A stretch of 64,000 nucleotides of DNA from Pseudomonas sp. TH43. Its GTDB lineage: Bacteria; Pseudomonadota; Gammaproteobacteria; Pseudomonadales; Pseudomonadaceae. The translations under genes were made by a program, and so were the position numbers. Positions 34,249-46,075 of the stretch are shown piece by piece. Position 1 is the stretch's first letter, and every line of letters starts with the position of its first letter. A model generated the notes under the pieces. That model was not told the origin of the DNA, did not search any database, and saw only the letters and a list, made by a program, of their open reading frames with translations. Location of the stretch: assembly GCF_016650635.1 (NCBI RefSeq), contig NZ_JAEKFI010000004.1:186001-250000 (forward strand), given 5' to 3'.

Positions 34249-35466
34249 TCAGGTGCGGTATTCGGCGTTGATCTTCACGTACTCATGCGACAGGTCGGTG
34301 GTCCAGATGGTTTCGCTGCAATCGCCGCGGCCCAACTCGATACGGATGGTGATCTCTTCCTGCTGCATCACCGCCGAGCCTTGCGCTTCAGTGTAGGTCG
34401 CTGCGCGAGCGCCACGGCTGGCGATGCACACATCGCCGAGGAACACGTCGATCTTGCTCACGTCCAGATCCGGCACGCCGGCACGACCGACGGCGGCGAG
34501 GATACGGCCCCAGTTCGGATCTGAAGCGAACAGCGCGGTCTTGATCAGCGGCGAGTGCGCCACGGTGTAGCCGACGTCCAGGCATTCCTGATGATTGCCG
34601 CCACCATTGACTTCAACGGTCACGAACTTGGTCGCGCCTTCGCCGTCACGCACGATGGCCTGGGCCACGTCCATGCACACTTCGAACACCGCTTGCTTCA
34701 ACTTGGCGAACAGCTCGCCTTCGGCACGGGTGATTTCCGGCAATGCAGCCTTGCCCGTGGCGATCAGCATGCAGCAGTCATTGGTCGAGGTATCGCCGTC
34801 GATAGTGATGCGGTTGAACGACTTGTTGGCGCCGTCGAGCATCAGGTTATGCAGCACATCGCGGGAGACTTTGGCGTCAGTGGCGATGTAACCGAGCATG
34901 GTCGCCATGTTCGGGCGGATCATGCCCGCGCCCTTGCTGATGCCGGTGACAGTGATGGTCACACCGTCATGCTCGAACTGGCGGCTGGCGCCCTTCGGCA
35001 AGGTGTCGGTGGTCATGATCCCGGTGGCGGCCGCTTCCCAGTTGTTTTCCGACAGATCGTCCAGCGCCGCTTGCAGCGCGCCTTCGATCTTCTCGACCGG
35101 CAGCGGCTCACCAATCACACCGGTGGAGTACGGCAGAATCTGGCTGGCATCAACGCCAGTCAACTCGGCCAGTTTCGCGGTGGTGCGCTCGGCAGCAGCC
35201 AGGCCAGGCTCGCCGGTGCCGGCGTTGGCATTGCCGGTGTTGGTCAGCAAATAACGCACGGCGTTCTGTACGCGCTTTTTCGCCAGAATCACCGGTGCCG
35301 CACAAAAGGCGTTCAACGTGAACACGCCGGCCACAGTCGAGCCTTCGGCGCAGCGCATCACAACGACATCTTTGCGCCCGGGGCGCTTGATGCCGGCCGA
35401 GGCGATACCGAGTTCAAAACCGGCAACCGGGTGCAACGTTGGCAAAGGACCAAGACCAACAGCCAT
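34249..35466 (-). CDS. argJ: Bifunctional ornithine acetyltransferase / N-acetylglutamate synthase
   Basis: Recycles the acetyl group of arginine biosynthesis. 405 residues. The precursor self-cleaves in KGAGMIRPNMATML between Ala188 and Thr189; Thr189 becomes the nucleophile. ATGIMTTDT lies just upstream. Whether it is mono- or bifunctional depends on whether a separate argA acts as synthase; pseudomonads carry argA too. It is followed at 3' by a REP doublet and preceded by secA on the same strand, with a terminator between. Confidence 0.95.
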   Translation of the reverse strand: MAVGLGPLPTLHPVAGFELGIASAGIKRPGRKDVVVMRCAEGSTVAGVFTLNAFCAAPVILAKKRVQNAVRYLLTNTGNANAGTGEPGLAAAERTTAKLAELTGVDASQILPYSTGVIGEPLPVEKIEGALQAALDDLSENNWEAAATGIMTTDTLPKGASRQFEHDGVTITVTGISKGAGMIRPNMATMLGYIATDAKVSRDVLHNLMLDGANKSFNRITIDGDTSTNDCCMLIATGKAALPEITRAEGELFAKLKQAVFEVCMDVAQAIVRDGEGATKFVTVEVNGGGNHQECLDVGYTVAHSPLIKTALFASDPNWGRILAAVGRAGVPDLDVSKIDVFLGDVCIASRGARAATYTEAQGSAVMQQEEITIRIELGRGDCSETIWTTDLSHEYVKINAEYRT

Positions 35467-35527
35467 GAATGCGCTCCTTACTCAATGATGTCAGCACCGC
35501 CACTCACAGGGACGGTGATTTAAATGG

Positions 35528-35562
35528 CAAAACGCCGCGACGGCTTATGCCGGTCGCGGCGC
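35528..35562 (-). terminator. Terminator of secA
   Basis: Minus strand CGCCGCGACCGGC-ATAA-GCCGTCGCGGCG followed by TTTT; very GC-rich stem 27 bases past the secA stop. Confidence 0.85.
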
Positions 35563-35588
35563 GGGTATTTCAGCGATTGAAACGGGTT

Positions 35589-38324
<2,736 letters not shown>

Positions 38325-38630
38325 ATCGGCAGGATCTTCCACACTAAAGGGATGGAGGGCGGCCCCGTGAGTCGCCCGAGCAGCCCTCATGGCCGCATGC
38401 GAACGAGCATTCTACCCGGAAACGGTGGTGAGGAAAGTGGCGATATTCCACGATGCTGGCACTGCGCGTTGACGGGGCTCACTTAAAATAGGGGCGTTTT
38501 GCATAACTTCAAGTCGTACGGCAAAGAAGTTAGTTGTTGATTTAATGGGTAAAGCAGGTGCAAAAGCAATGGGCGAGTGATTTCGCTGCATCTGCTACCA
38601 TGGCGCTTCTGTTACTTCAGGTGTTCGATC
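38325..38630. other. Divergent secA / dciA intergenic region
   Basis: No gene is seen. It must contain both promoters and the secA leader (about 250 bases of GC-rich then AT-richer sequence). No SecM-like leader peptide gene could be recognised upstream of secA. Confidence 0.5.
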
Positions 38631-39086
38631 ATGGCATTTCGCCCTCTTACGGCCAGAGCACCCGCCGTTCTATTACGCGAAGCCAAGCCGCTCAAAGCCA
38701 TCCTCGGCCATGCCCAACGTCTGGGTCATCTGCAACGCCTGCTCGAAAGCCAACTGCAACCCGCCGCCCGCGAGCATTGCCACGTCGCGTCGTGGCGTGA
38801 GGGCAGTCTGTTACTGATTGTCACCGATGGCCACTGGGCCACGCGCCTGCGTTATCAGCAGAAACGTTTGCAGCGGCAATTGCAGATGTTCGATGAGTTC
38901 GCCAGTTTGACGCGGATTCTGTTCAAGGTGCAGCCACCGACGGTTCAGCGCGGCGCGATTGGGCACACGATGGATCTGTCGACGGATGCGGCAGCGACGA
39001 TTCAGGCGACGGCGGACGGGATCAGCGATCCGGGTTTGCGGGCGGCGCTGGAACGTCTTGCGGCGCACGCCAAAGACAAAACCTGA
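38631..39086 (+). CDS. dciA: DciA-family (DUF721) replicative helicase operator
   Basis: 151 residues from ATG 38631 (MAFRPLTARAPAVLLREAKPLKAILGHAQRL). The DUF721 core LLESQLQPAAREHCHVASWREGSLLLIVTDGHWATRLRYQQ has the KH-like fold of DciA, which loads or operates DnaB in bacteria lacking DnaC. A disordered C-terminal helical tail follows. The position next to secA is that of dciA in pseudomonads. Confidence 0.87.
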   Translation: MAFRPLTARAPAVLLREAKPLKAILGHAQRLGHLQRLLESQLQPAAREHCHVASWREGSLLLIVTDGHWATRLRYQQKRLQRQLQMFDEFASLTRILFKVQPPTVQRGAIGHTMDLSTDAAATIQATADGISDPGLRAALERLAAHAKDKT

Positions 39087-39098
39087 TCCCGTTTTTTT

Positions 39099-39188
39099 GT
39101 AGGAGCCGAGCTTGCTCGCGAAAGCGCAGTGTCATTCAACATTGATGTTGTCTGATACGGCGCCTTCGCGAGCGAGCTCGGCTCCTAC
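39099..39188. repeat. REP doublet with duplicated spacer fragment
   Basis: GTAGGAGCCGAGCTTGCTCGCG and inverted CGCGAGCGAGCTCGGCTCCTAC. The spacer GTGTCATTCAACATTGATG... is repeated in slightly diverged form at about 39200-39234, outside the palindrome, giving a 71-bp partial direct duplication. Confidence 0.88.
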
Positions 39189-39243
39189 TAAGGACGCGGT
39201 GTGTCATTCAGCGTTGATGTTGTTTGATACGGTTCCTACGGGT

Positions 39244-40731
39244 TTAGCGGCGTTTGCTGCCTCCGAGTAACGAGCCCATCAGGCCGCGTACCAGCTGTTT
39301 GCCGAGGTTGTTGGCAGCCTGGCGCATGGCGGATTTCAGCGCCTGACCGGCGGCTGTGCCGAGGAACTCTCCGGCCCTGTCGGCGAGGCTTGGCTCTTCA
39401 GCCGGCGGTTTGCTGGCCGTTGCCTCGGCCTCCGGCGCCAAGCCTTTACGGCCCATCAGAATTTCATACGCTGACTCACGATCGATCGGCTTGTCATAGC
39501 GCCCTTTGAACGGCGAACCGGCGATCAACACGGTGCGCTCGGTTTCCGTCAACGGCCCGATCCGCGATTGCGGCGGCGCCACCAGCACGCGCTGAACCAT
39601 TTCCGGCGTACCCTTCTCTGCCAGCGTGCCGACCAGCGCTTCGCCAATGCCCAACTCAGTCAGTACCGATAACGTATCGATCGCCGGATTCGGCCGGAAG
39701 CCGTCTGCCACCGCACGCAGGGATTTCTGCTCCTTGGCGGTGAATGCGCGCAAGCCATGCTGGATACGCAACCCGAGTTGCGCCAGCACGTTGTCCGGCA
39801 AGTCCGCCGGCGACTGCGTGACGAAATACACCCCAACGCCTTTCGAACGGATCAACCGCACCACTTGCTCCAGGCGCTCCTGCAAGGCCTTCGGGGTGTC
39901 GCCGAACAACAAATGCGCCTCATCGAAAAACAGCGCGAGCAACGGTTTGTCGGCATCGCCGCGCTCAGGCAGCTGCTCAAACAACTCGGCGAGCAACCAC
40001 AACAGGAACGTCGCGTAGACTTTTGGTGCCTCGTGAACCAGACGGCTGGCATCGAGCAAATGAATGCGTCCACGGCCATCGGCGGCCGGTTGCAGAATGT
40101 CTTCGAGTTGCAGCGCCGGCTCGCCAAACAGCGCTTCGGCGCCCTGCTGCTCCAGCGTCGCCAGACGACGCAAGAGCGCCTGGCTGGAACCGGTGGTCAT
40201 CAGCGCGGCGTCTTCACCGAGCATTTGCGGGTTGTCTTTGAGGTGATTGAGCAGCGCTTTCAGGTCTTTCAAGTCCAGCAGCAACAGGCCTTCCCGATCC
40301 GCGACTTTGAAAGCGGCATACAGCGCCGCCTGCTGACTGTCGGTCAGCTCCAGCAGACTGCCAATCAACAGCGGGCCCATTTCACTCAACGTAGTGCGCA
40401 GTGGATGACCGGACTGACCGTGAATGTCCCACAAGGTCACCGGATAAGCCTGCGCCTTGTAGTCGAGCCACGGCATCCCGGCGATGCGCTCCGCGACCTT
40501 GCCCTGCGGGTTACCGGCGGCACCGAGGCCGCACAGATCACCCTTGATGTCAGCGGCGAATACCGCCACGCCGGCGTCGCTGAACGCTTCAGCCAAGCGC
40601 TGCAATGTCACGGTTTTACCGGTACCGGTCGCACCGGCGATCAGCCCGTGGCGGTTCGCCAGGCGCATGCCCTGACCGATCTGTTGTCCCGCGAGATCGG
40701 CGCCGATTACGAGTTGCGATGAGTCAGGCAT
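39244..40731 (-). CDS. HerA-like ATPase (YjgR/DUF853 family)
   Basis: 495 residues. Walker A GATGTGKTVTLQRLAEAF begins near residue 32; Walker B LLALFFDEAHLLF lies near 267, followed by IRSKGVGVYFVTQSPADLP. This is the FtsK/HerA superfamily with the DUF853 C-terminus. Members resemble DNA-pumping ATPases but the cellular role is unknown. It is monocistronic, with a REP region at its 3' side. Confidence 0.9.
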   Translation of the reverse strand: MPDSSQLVIGADLAGQQIGQGMRLANRHGLIAGATGTGKTVTLQRLAEAFSDAGVAVFAADIKGDLCGLGAAGNPQGKVAERIAGMPWLDYKAQAYPVTLWDIHGQSGHPLRTTLSEMGPLLIGSLLELTDSQQAALYAAFKVADREGLLLLDLKDLKALLNHLKDNPQMLGEDAALMTTGSSQALLRRLATLEQQGAEALFGEPALQLEDILQPAADGRGRIHLLDASRLVHEAPKVYATFLLWLLAELFEQLPERGDADKPLLALFFDEAHLLFGDTPKALQERLEQVVRLIRSKGVGVYFVTQSPADLPDNVLAQLGLRIQHGLRAFTAKEQKSLRAVADGFRPNPAIDTLSVLTELGIGEALVGTLAEKGTPEMVQRVLVAPPQSRIGPLTETERTVLIAGSPFKGRYDKPIDRESAYEILMGRKGLAPEAEATASKPPAEEPSLADRAGEFLGTAAGQALKSAMRQAANNLGKQLVRGLMGSLLGGSKRR

Positions 40732-40917
40732 TTTGTCACCTATGGTTAATCTTTGATTCGCTGTGGCCGATAGATAAAGCGTGAACCTGACTGAAAAGTC
40801 GGTCGGACATTTCCCTAAGGAGAGTCGGAAATATCAGTTTGCATTCACCTTTGCCCATATTGCGCGCCTTTATAAAAGCACGCCCAGGACATTAAGACCT
40901 TAGCGGAACCCCAAGCC

Positions 40918-42807
40918 ATGAACAAAAATCTGCGCTTCAGCCATAAAATTTTGCTTGCCGCCGCCCTCATCGTCATCGCCGCTTTCGCCTCGTTTACCCT
41001 GTACAACGACTGGTTACAGCGCAACGCGATCCGCGATGACCTGCACAACTATCTCAACGAGATGGGCGAGGTCACTGCCGGTAATATCCAGACCTGGCTC
41101 AGCGGACGCATTCTGCTGGTCGAGAACGCCGCCCAGAACATCGCCATCAACCCCGAACCTGCCAACGTCGCCAGTCTGCTGGAACAGAAAACCCTGACCT
41201 CGACGTTCATGGCCACCTATCTGGGCGACGCCACCGGGCACTTCACCATCCGCCCGGACACGAAAATGCCCGACGGTTTCGATCCCCGCGTACGCCCTTG
41301 GTATAAAGGTGCCGAGAGCAGCAGCACCTCGACCCTGACCGAACCCTACATCGACGCCGCCACCGGCCAATTGATCATCTCCATCGCCACCGCCTCAAAA
41401 AAGGCCGGCCAGAGCGTCGGCGTGGTGGGCGGCGACCTGAGCCTGCAATCGCTGGTCGACACTCTTGCCGCGCGTGATTTCGATGGCATGGGTTATGTGT
41501 TCCTGGTCAGCGCCGACGGCAAAATCCTCGTGCACCCGGACAAGGCATTGGTGATGAAGTCACTCAAGGAAGCCTATCCACAGGACACCCCGCGCATCAG
41601 CAGCGACTTCAGTGAAGTCACCGTCGATGGCAAGACCCGCATCGTCACCTTCGCGCCGATCAAAGGCCTGCCGTCGGTGAACTGGTACATCGGTTTGTCG
41701 GTGGACAAGGATCAGGCGTTTGCGATGCTCAGCCAGTTCCGCACCTCGGCAGTCATTGCGACAGTGATTGCCGTGGCGATCATCATCGCGCTGCTCGGCA
41801 TGCTGATCCGTCTGCTGATCCAGCCGCTGCACGTGATGACCCGCGCCATGGAAGACATCGCCGACGGTGAAGGCGACCTGACCAAACGCCTGACCATCGT
41901 CAATAACGATGAGTTCGGCATCCTCGGCACCGCGTTCAACCGTTTTGTCGAACGTATTCACGGCTCGATCCGCGAAGTGTCGTCGGCGACCGGCCAGGTC
42001 AACGAGGTCGCGCTGCGCGTGGTCGCTGCGTCGAACTCGTCGATGTACAACTCGGATCAGCAAGCTTCGCGCACCAGCAGCGTGGCCGCCGCGATCAATG
42101 AACTCGGCGCCGCCGCTCAGGAAATCGCCCGCAACGCCGCTCAGGCTTCGAGCCAGGCCAGTGACGCGCGTGGTCTCGCCGAAGACGGCCAACAAGTGGT
42201 GGATCGCAGCATCAAGGCGATGAATCAACTGTCGAGCATGCTCAGCGCGTCGAGCAGCAACATCGAGTCGCTGAACAGCAAAACCGTGAACATCGGCCAG
42301 ATCCTCGAAGTGATCACCAGCATTTCCCAGCAAACCAACTTGCTGGCACTCAACGCGGCGATTGAAGCAGCGCGCGCGGGTGAAGCCGGTCGTGGTTTTG
42401 CAGTGGTCGCGGACGAAGTGCGCAACCTGGCGCACCGCACGCAGGAGTCGGCACAGCAGGTGCAGACGATGATCGAGGAGCTGCAAGTGGGCGCTCGTGA
42501 GTCGGTGAGCACCATGAGCGACAGCCAGCGTCACAGTCAGGACAGCGTGGAGATTGCCAACCTTGCCGGGGAGCGCCTGAACAGCGTGACGCAGCGGATC
42601 GGCGAGATCGATGGCATGAATCAGTCGGTAGCGACGGCGACCGAGGAACAGACGGCGGTCGTTGAGTCGATCAACGTCGATATCACCGAAATCAATACGC
42701 TGAACCAGGAAGGCGTGGAGAACTTGCATGCGACTTTGCGTGCGTGTTCGGATCTGGAGCAGCAGGCTTCGCGGTTGAAGCAGTTGGTGGGTAGTTTCCG
42801 CATTTAA
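40918..42807 (+). CDS. Methyl-accepting chemotaxis protein, PctA-like dCache receptor
   Basis: 629 residues: transmembrane helix about 11-29, periplasmic dCache domain about 30-275, second helix about 278-300 (VIATVIAVAIIIALLGMLIRLL), HAMP, and a signalling hairpin with AGRGFAVVADEVRNLAHRTQESAQQVQ at the tip. The ligand segment FDPRVRPWY...EPYIDA...GGDLS gives Arg126, Trp128, Tyr129, Tyr144, Asp146 and Asp173, the pattern known for amino-acid-binding dCache domains such as PctA. Position 121 is Phe where PctA has Tyr (from memory). It likely senses amino acids; no CheB/CheR pentapeptide tether is visible. Confidence 0.93.
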   Translation: MNKNLRFSHKILLAAALIVIAAFASFTLYNDWLQRNAIRDDLHNYLNEMGEVTAGNIQTWLSGRILLVENAAQNIAINPEPANVASLLEQKTLTSTFMATYLGDATGHFTIRPDTKMPDGFDPRVRPWYKGAESSSTSTLTEPYIDAATGQLIISIATASKKAGQSVGVVGGDLSLQSLVDTLAARDFDGMGYVFLVSADGKILVHPDKALVMKSLKEAYPQDTPRISSDFSEVTVDGKTRIVTFAPIKGLPSVNWYIGLSVDKDQAFAMLSQFRTSAVIATVIAVAIIIALLGMLIRLLIQPLHVMTRAMEDIADGEGDLTKRLTIVNNDEFGILGTAFNRFVERIHGSIREVSSATGQVNEVALRVVAASNSSMYNSDQQASRTSSVAAAINELGAAAQEIARNAAQASSQASDARGLAEDGQQVVDRSIKAMNQLSSMLSASSSNIESLNSKTVNIGQILEVITSISQQTNLLALNAAIEAARAGEAGRGFAVVADEVRNLAHRTQESAQQVQTMIEELQVGARESVSTMSDSQRHSQDSVEIANLAGERLNSVTQRIGEIDGMNQSVATATEEQTAVVESINVDITEINTLNQEGVENLHATLRACSDLEQQASRLKQLVGSFRI

Positions 42808-42812
42808 GATCA

Positions 42813-42866
42813 AAAGATCGCAGCCTGCGGCAGTTCCTACAGGGATACAGCCGCAGGTTGCGATCT
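42813..42866. repeat. REP doublet (GCAGCCTGCGGC class, compact)
   Basis: AAGATCGCAGCCTGCGGCAG and inverted CCGCAGGTTGCGATCT separated by TTCCTACAGGGATACAG. It lies between the chemoreceptor gene and the glycan operon. Confidence 0.85.
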
Positions 42867-42960
42867 ATTTACTCCTGCCCCTGCGTCGTAATCCCGACCG
42901 AACATCTATTCCGGATAAAGGTCAACCAAGGGAGAACCACGCAGCGGAGGGTTGATCACC

Positions 42961-44073
42961 GTGCACATCGCCGACATCACCATGTTCTACGCCCCGGCCA
43001 GCGGCGGCGTACGGACATATCTGGATGCCAAACATCGCCGACTGCTCGTCAAACCCGGCATTCGCCACAGCCTGTTGATCCCCGGTGCGCATTTGGGCGA
43101 AGACAACGGCGTTTACACGGTTCCCGCCCCCGCCCTGCCCTTTGGCAAGGGTTATCGCTTCCCGCTTCGGCTCGCCCCCTGGCGAAACGTCCTGCAAGGT
43201 TTACAGCCCGATCTGATCGAAGTCGGCGATCCATACCTCACCGCGTGGGCCGCACTGGATGCGCGCCGGCAACTGGACGTGCCAGTGATCGGCTTCTATC
43301 ACTCGGACCTGCCGCTGCTGGTCGGTAATCGCATGGGCCATTGGCTCACGCCGAATGTCGAAGCGTACGTCACCAAGCTCTATGGCAACTTCGACCGGGT
43401 GCTCGCGCCCAGCCAGATCATGGCCGACAAACTCAGCAGCCTCGGCGTGCGCAATGTTTACGTACAGCCACTGGGCGTGGATCTGCATACATTTCACCCC
43501 GCGGCGCGCAACTCGCAGCTGCGCGCGGAGCTCGGCCTAACCGACGACACCCGGCTGCTGATCTTCGCCGGGCGTGGTTCAAAAGAGAAAAACCTGCCGG
43601 TGCTGCTCAAATGCATGCAGCGTCTGGGCCCGCGTTATCACCTGTTGCTGGTCGGGTCGTCGATGCCCGCCGTGGTGCCGGACAACGTCAGTGTGATCAA
43701 TGAATTCTGCCCGGCGCACAGGGTTGCGCAATTGATGGCCAGCGCCGATGCGCTGCTGCATGCCGGCGACCAGGAAACCTTCGGGCTGGTGATCCTTGAA
43801 GCCATGGCCTGCGGTATTCCGGTGGTGGCGGTGGCGGCTGGCGCTTTCAAAGAAATCGTCGAGCAATCCTGTGGCCTGCTCTGCACGCCAAATAATCCGC
43901 AGGCGATGGCCAATGCCGTGCGTGAACTGTTCAGTCGCGGCAGCACCCGGCTTGGCGAACAAGCGCGGCAACACGTCGAACAGCATTACGCCTGGGACAC
44001 AGTGGTCGACAGCCTGCTGGGTCACTATCACGCCGTGCTCGGTCACTCACGGCCCAAGGTTGCCAATGGCTGA
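42961..44073 (+). CDS. Family 4 glycosyltransferase
   Basis: 370 residues from GTG 42961, preferred over TTG 42952 because GGAGG then lies at workable distance. GT-B fold: the N-terminal domain begins VHIADITMFYAPASGGVRTYLDAK; the C-terminal donor domain has LLIFAGRGSKEKNLPVLLKC and the GT4 motif ADALLHAGDQETFGLVILEAMACGIPVVA with the conserved EX7E pair. It probably transfers a hexose from a nucleotide sugar to a lipid or glycan. First gene of a three-gene operon; it overlaps the next gene by 8 bases. Confidence 0.92.
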   Translation: MHIADITMFYAPASGGVRTYLDAKHRRLLVKPGIRHSLLIPGAHLGEDNGVYTVPAPALPFGKGYRFPLRLAPWRNVLQGLQPDLIEVGDPYLTAWAALDARRQLDVPVIGFYHSDLPLLVGNRMGHWLTPNVEAYVTKLYGNFDRVLAPSQIMADKLSSLGVRNVYVQPLGVDLHTFHPAARNSQLRAELGLTDDTRLLIFAGRGSKEKNLPVLLKCMQRLGPRYHLLLVGSSMPAVVPDNVSVINEFCPAHRVAQLMASADALLHAGDQETFGLVILEAMACGIPVVAVAAGAFKEIVEQSCGLLCTPNNPQAMANAVRELFSRGSTRLGEQARQHVEQHYAWDTVVDSLLGHYHAVLGHSRPKVANG

Positions 44074-44842
44074 GCCCCTCGCCAAACCCGCCGTGTTGCT
44101 GGTGCTGCACGATGTGGCGCCTTCGACGTGGGCGGATTACCAGCCGTTTGTCGAAGCGATCGACGCCTTGGGCAACGTGCCGATGACGTGGCTCGTCGTA
44201 CCGGACTTCCACCGCCACGACACGCTCGACGCTCACCCGGCGTTTTGTCGAATGCTCAGCGAACGCGTTGCCCTCGGTGACGAGCTGGCGCTGCATGGTT
44301 TTTACCATGACGATCAGGAACCCGGCCCGCACACCCCACGCGACTGGTTCATCCGCCGCGTCTATACCCATGAAGGCGAGTTCTATCGATTGTCCCGTGA
44401 CGCCGCCCTTGCCCGCCTGCACGCCGGCATGGAAGTGTTCCGGCGCCACGACTGGCCACTGCACGGTTTTGTCGCCCCGGCGTGGCTGATGAGCGACGGC
44501 ACCCGGCAAGCCTTGCGCCAGTTGCCACTGAGTTACACCAGCGATCCGCAACATCTTTATCGTCTACCGGACTTTACCCCCATAGCCGCCCCCGGTCTGG
44601 TCTGGAGCGCCCGCAGCGCTTGGCGCCGAGGCCTGTCAAAAATTGTCAGCGATCAGCGGCAACAGCGCTGGCGCCAGGCGCCGGTGATTCGGCTAGGCTT
44701 GCACCCCGTAGACATGCGTCACCGCTTTTCCCGTGATTACTGGCTGCACACCCTTCAACAACTGCTGGCGGATGGACGCGTACCGATGAGCAAAATCAAC
44801 TGGCTGAGCCAACAGCGCGGTCAAGCGGGACGCGCCGCATGA
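44066..44842 (+). CDS. Polysaccharide deacetylase-like protein (DUF2334)
   Basis: 258 residues from ATG 44066 (MAEPLAKPAVLLVLHDVAPSTW). The NodB-like barrel signs are LHDVAPSTWADY (first metal-binding Asp) and ELALHGFYHDDQE (His-x3-His metal pair). FVAPAWLMS gives the third motif. Such enzymes remove acetyl groups from N-acetylated sugars. No signal peptide is seen, suggesting a cytoplasmic, possibly lipid-linked, substrate made by the preceding glycosyltransferase. It overlaps the next gene by ATGA. Confidence 0.88.
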   Translation: MAEPLAKPAVLLVLHDVAPSTWADYQPFVEAIDALGNVPMTWLVVPDFHRHDTLDAHPAFCRMLSERVALGDELALHGFYHDDQEPGPHTPRDWFIRRVYTHEGEFYRLSRDAALARLHAGMEVFRRHDWPLHGFVAPAWLMSDGTRQALRQLPLSYTSDPQHLYRLPDFTPIAAPGLVWSARSAWRRGLSKIVSDQRQQRWRQAPVIRLGLHPVDMRHRFSRDYWLHTLQQLLADGRVPMSKINWLSQQRGQAGRAA

Positions 44843-45834
44843 GTCGCGGCATTCTGTTACTGATCGGCTTGCTCGCGGCCGTGCTGATCCCTGTTGTGCT
44901 GGGCGGCGGCGACACGTGGGCTCGTCTGCAAAGTTTTCCGCTGCAATGGCTGCTGATCATGTTCGGCATGATCCTGCTCTGCTGGGGCATCAATACGTTG
45001 CGTTTACGTTTGTTGCTCGGCGATCAGCGCGATCGGGTGACACCGATGAAAAGTCTCGGCGTGGTCATGGCCGCTGAATTTGCCTATTGCGCCACCCCCG
45101 GAGGCAGTGGTGGCCCACTGACGATCATGGCATTGCTGGCACGCAGCGGTGTACGCCCGGCGCGCGGCAGTGCGGTGTTTGCCATGGACCAGCTCAGCGA
45201 TCTGCTGTTCTTTCTCTGTGCGCTGAGCGGGATTCTGATTTACGCGCTGTTTCAGCACCTCAGTGACCGCCTCGAATGGCTCCTGATGGTCAGCGCCGTG
45301 TCGTTGTTCGGCGGGCTGTTCAGTTGCGTGTTGCTGGCACGTTATCACCGCGCCCTGATCCGTCTGAGCGGGCGACTGTTGGCGAGGATGAACGTCAAGG
45401 CCGGCACCCGGCGCCGTTGGGCGCGCAAGCTGCTGCACTTTCTCGCAGCGTTTACCGACACGTTGAAATTGCCCTGGCAAACCTTGGTCAAGGTGTTCGC
45501 CCTGACCTGCGTGCATTGGCTGCTGCGCTACAGCGTGCTGTATCTGGCGCTGCGCGGGTTGGGCGCGGACTTGCAGTGGGCGTGGAGTTTTCTGGTGCAG
45601 ATGCTTTCGCTGGGCGCCGGGCAGTTCAGTTTGTTGCCGGGCGGTGCGGGGGCGGCGGAATTGACTTCGGCGGCCCTGTTGGCGCCGATGGTGGGGAAAT
45701 CGACGGCAGCGGCGGCGATTCTGATCTGGCGGGTGGTGACGTATTACTTTTACCTGCTGGTCGGTGGCCCGGTGTTCCTATTGATGCTGGGGCGGCCGCT
45801 GTTGCGGAAACTGATGAAGGTGGGCCAGGCTTAA
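44839..45834 (+). CDS. LPG synthase TM-region / YbhN-family membrane protein
   Basis: 331 residues with about eight hydrophobic helices. The family signature SLGVVMAAEFAYCATPGGSGGPLTIMALLARSGV matches the UPF0104/AglD-type flippase-like domain found in MprF and YbhN. LLPGGAGAAELTSAALL near 270 is the second typical motif. It would reside in the inner membrane; by analogy with MprF it could move a modified lipid across the bilayer. Third gene of the operon after a glycosyltransferase and a deacetylase. Confidence 0.87.
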   Translation: MSRGILLLIGLLAAVLIPVVLGGGDTWARLQSFPLQWLLIMFGMILLCWGINTLRLRLLLGDQRDRVTPMKSLGVVMAAEFAYCATPGGSGGPLTIMALLARSGVRPARGSAVFAMDQLSDLLFFLCALSGILIYALFQHLSDRLEWLLMVSAVSLFGGLFSCVLLARYHRALIRLSGRLLARMNVKAGTRRRWARKLLHFLAAFTDTLKLPWQTLVKVFALTCVHWLLRYSVLYLALRGLGADLQWAWSFLVQMLSLGAGQFSLLPGGAGAAELTSAALLAPMVGKSTAAAAILIWRVVTYYFYLLVGGPVFLLMLGRPLLRKLMKVGQA

Positions 45835-45866
45835 AAGATCGCAGCCTCCCTCAGCGCCTACAGGGT
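45835..45866. repeat. Single REP half-element
   Basis: AAGATCGCAGCCTCCCTCAG...CTACAGG is one degenerate arm of the GCAGCCT class with no inverted partner. It lies just after the membrane protein stop. Confidence 0.65.
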
Positions 45867-45872
45867 CTCGGT

Positions 45873-46049
45873 TCAGGCATCGTCGCCCTTGTCGTCGGAC
45901 TTATCTTGCAATTGTTCCCACAACTCGGCCGCACCGGGAAACTCGGTGCCATCCTCCGGGCTCATGTCCTCCGGGTCGTAGCGACTCAAACACCCTTCGC
46001 CCAACGTAGCGGGAGCCTTGGAAGTGGCTTTGTCGAGTGGATCGCTCAT
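45873..46049 (-). CDS. Small acidic conserved-type protein, 58 residues
   Basis: ATG 46049 to TGA 45873. Begins MSDPLDKATSKAPATLGEGC and continues LSRYDPEDMSPEDGTEFPG, with an acidic C-terminus ending DDKGDDA. AGAGGAAAAGCCTG gives a good ribosome site. The composition is hydrophilic, rich in Asp and Glu, with a single cysteine (Cys20) and no membrane segment. It lies downstream of purU on the same strand, separated by a hairpin. I do not recognise a function. Confidence 0.75.
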   Translation of the reverse strand: MSDPLDKATSKAPATLGEGCLSRYDPEDMSPEDGTEFPGAAELWEQLQDKSDDKGDDA

Positions 46050-46075
46050 CAGGCTTTTCCTCTGGGTAGAAACGG

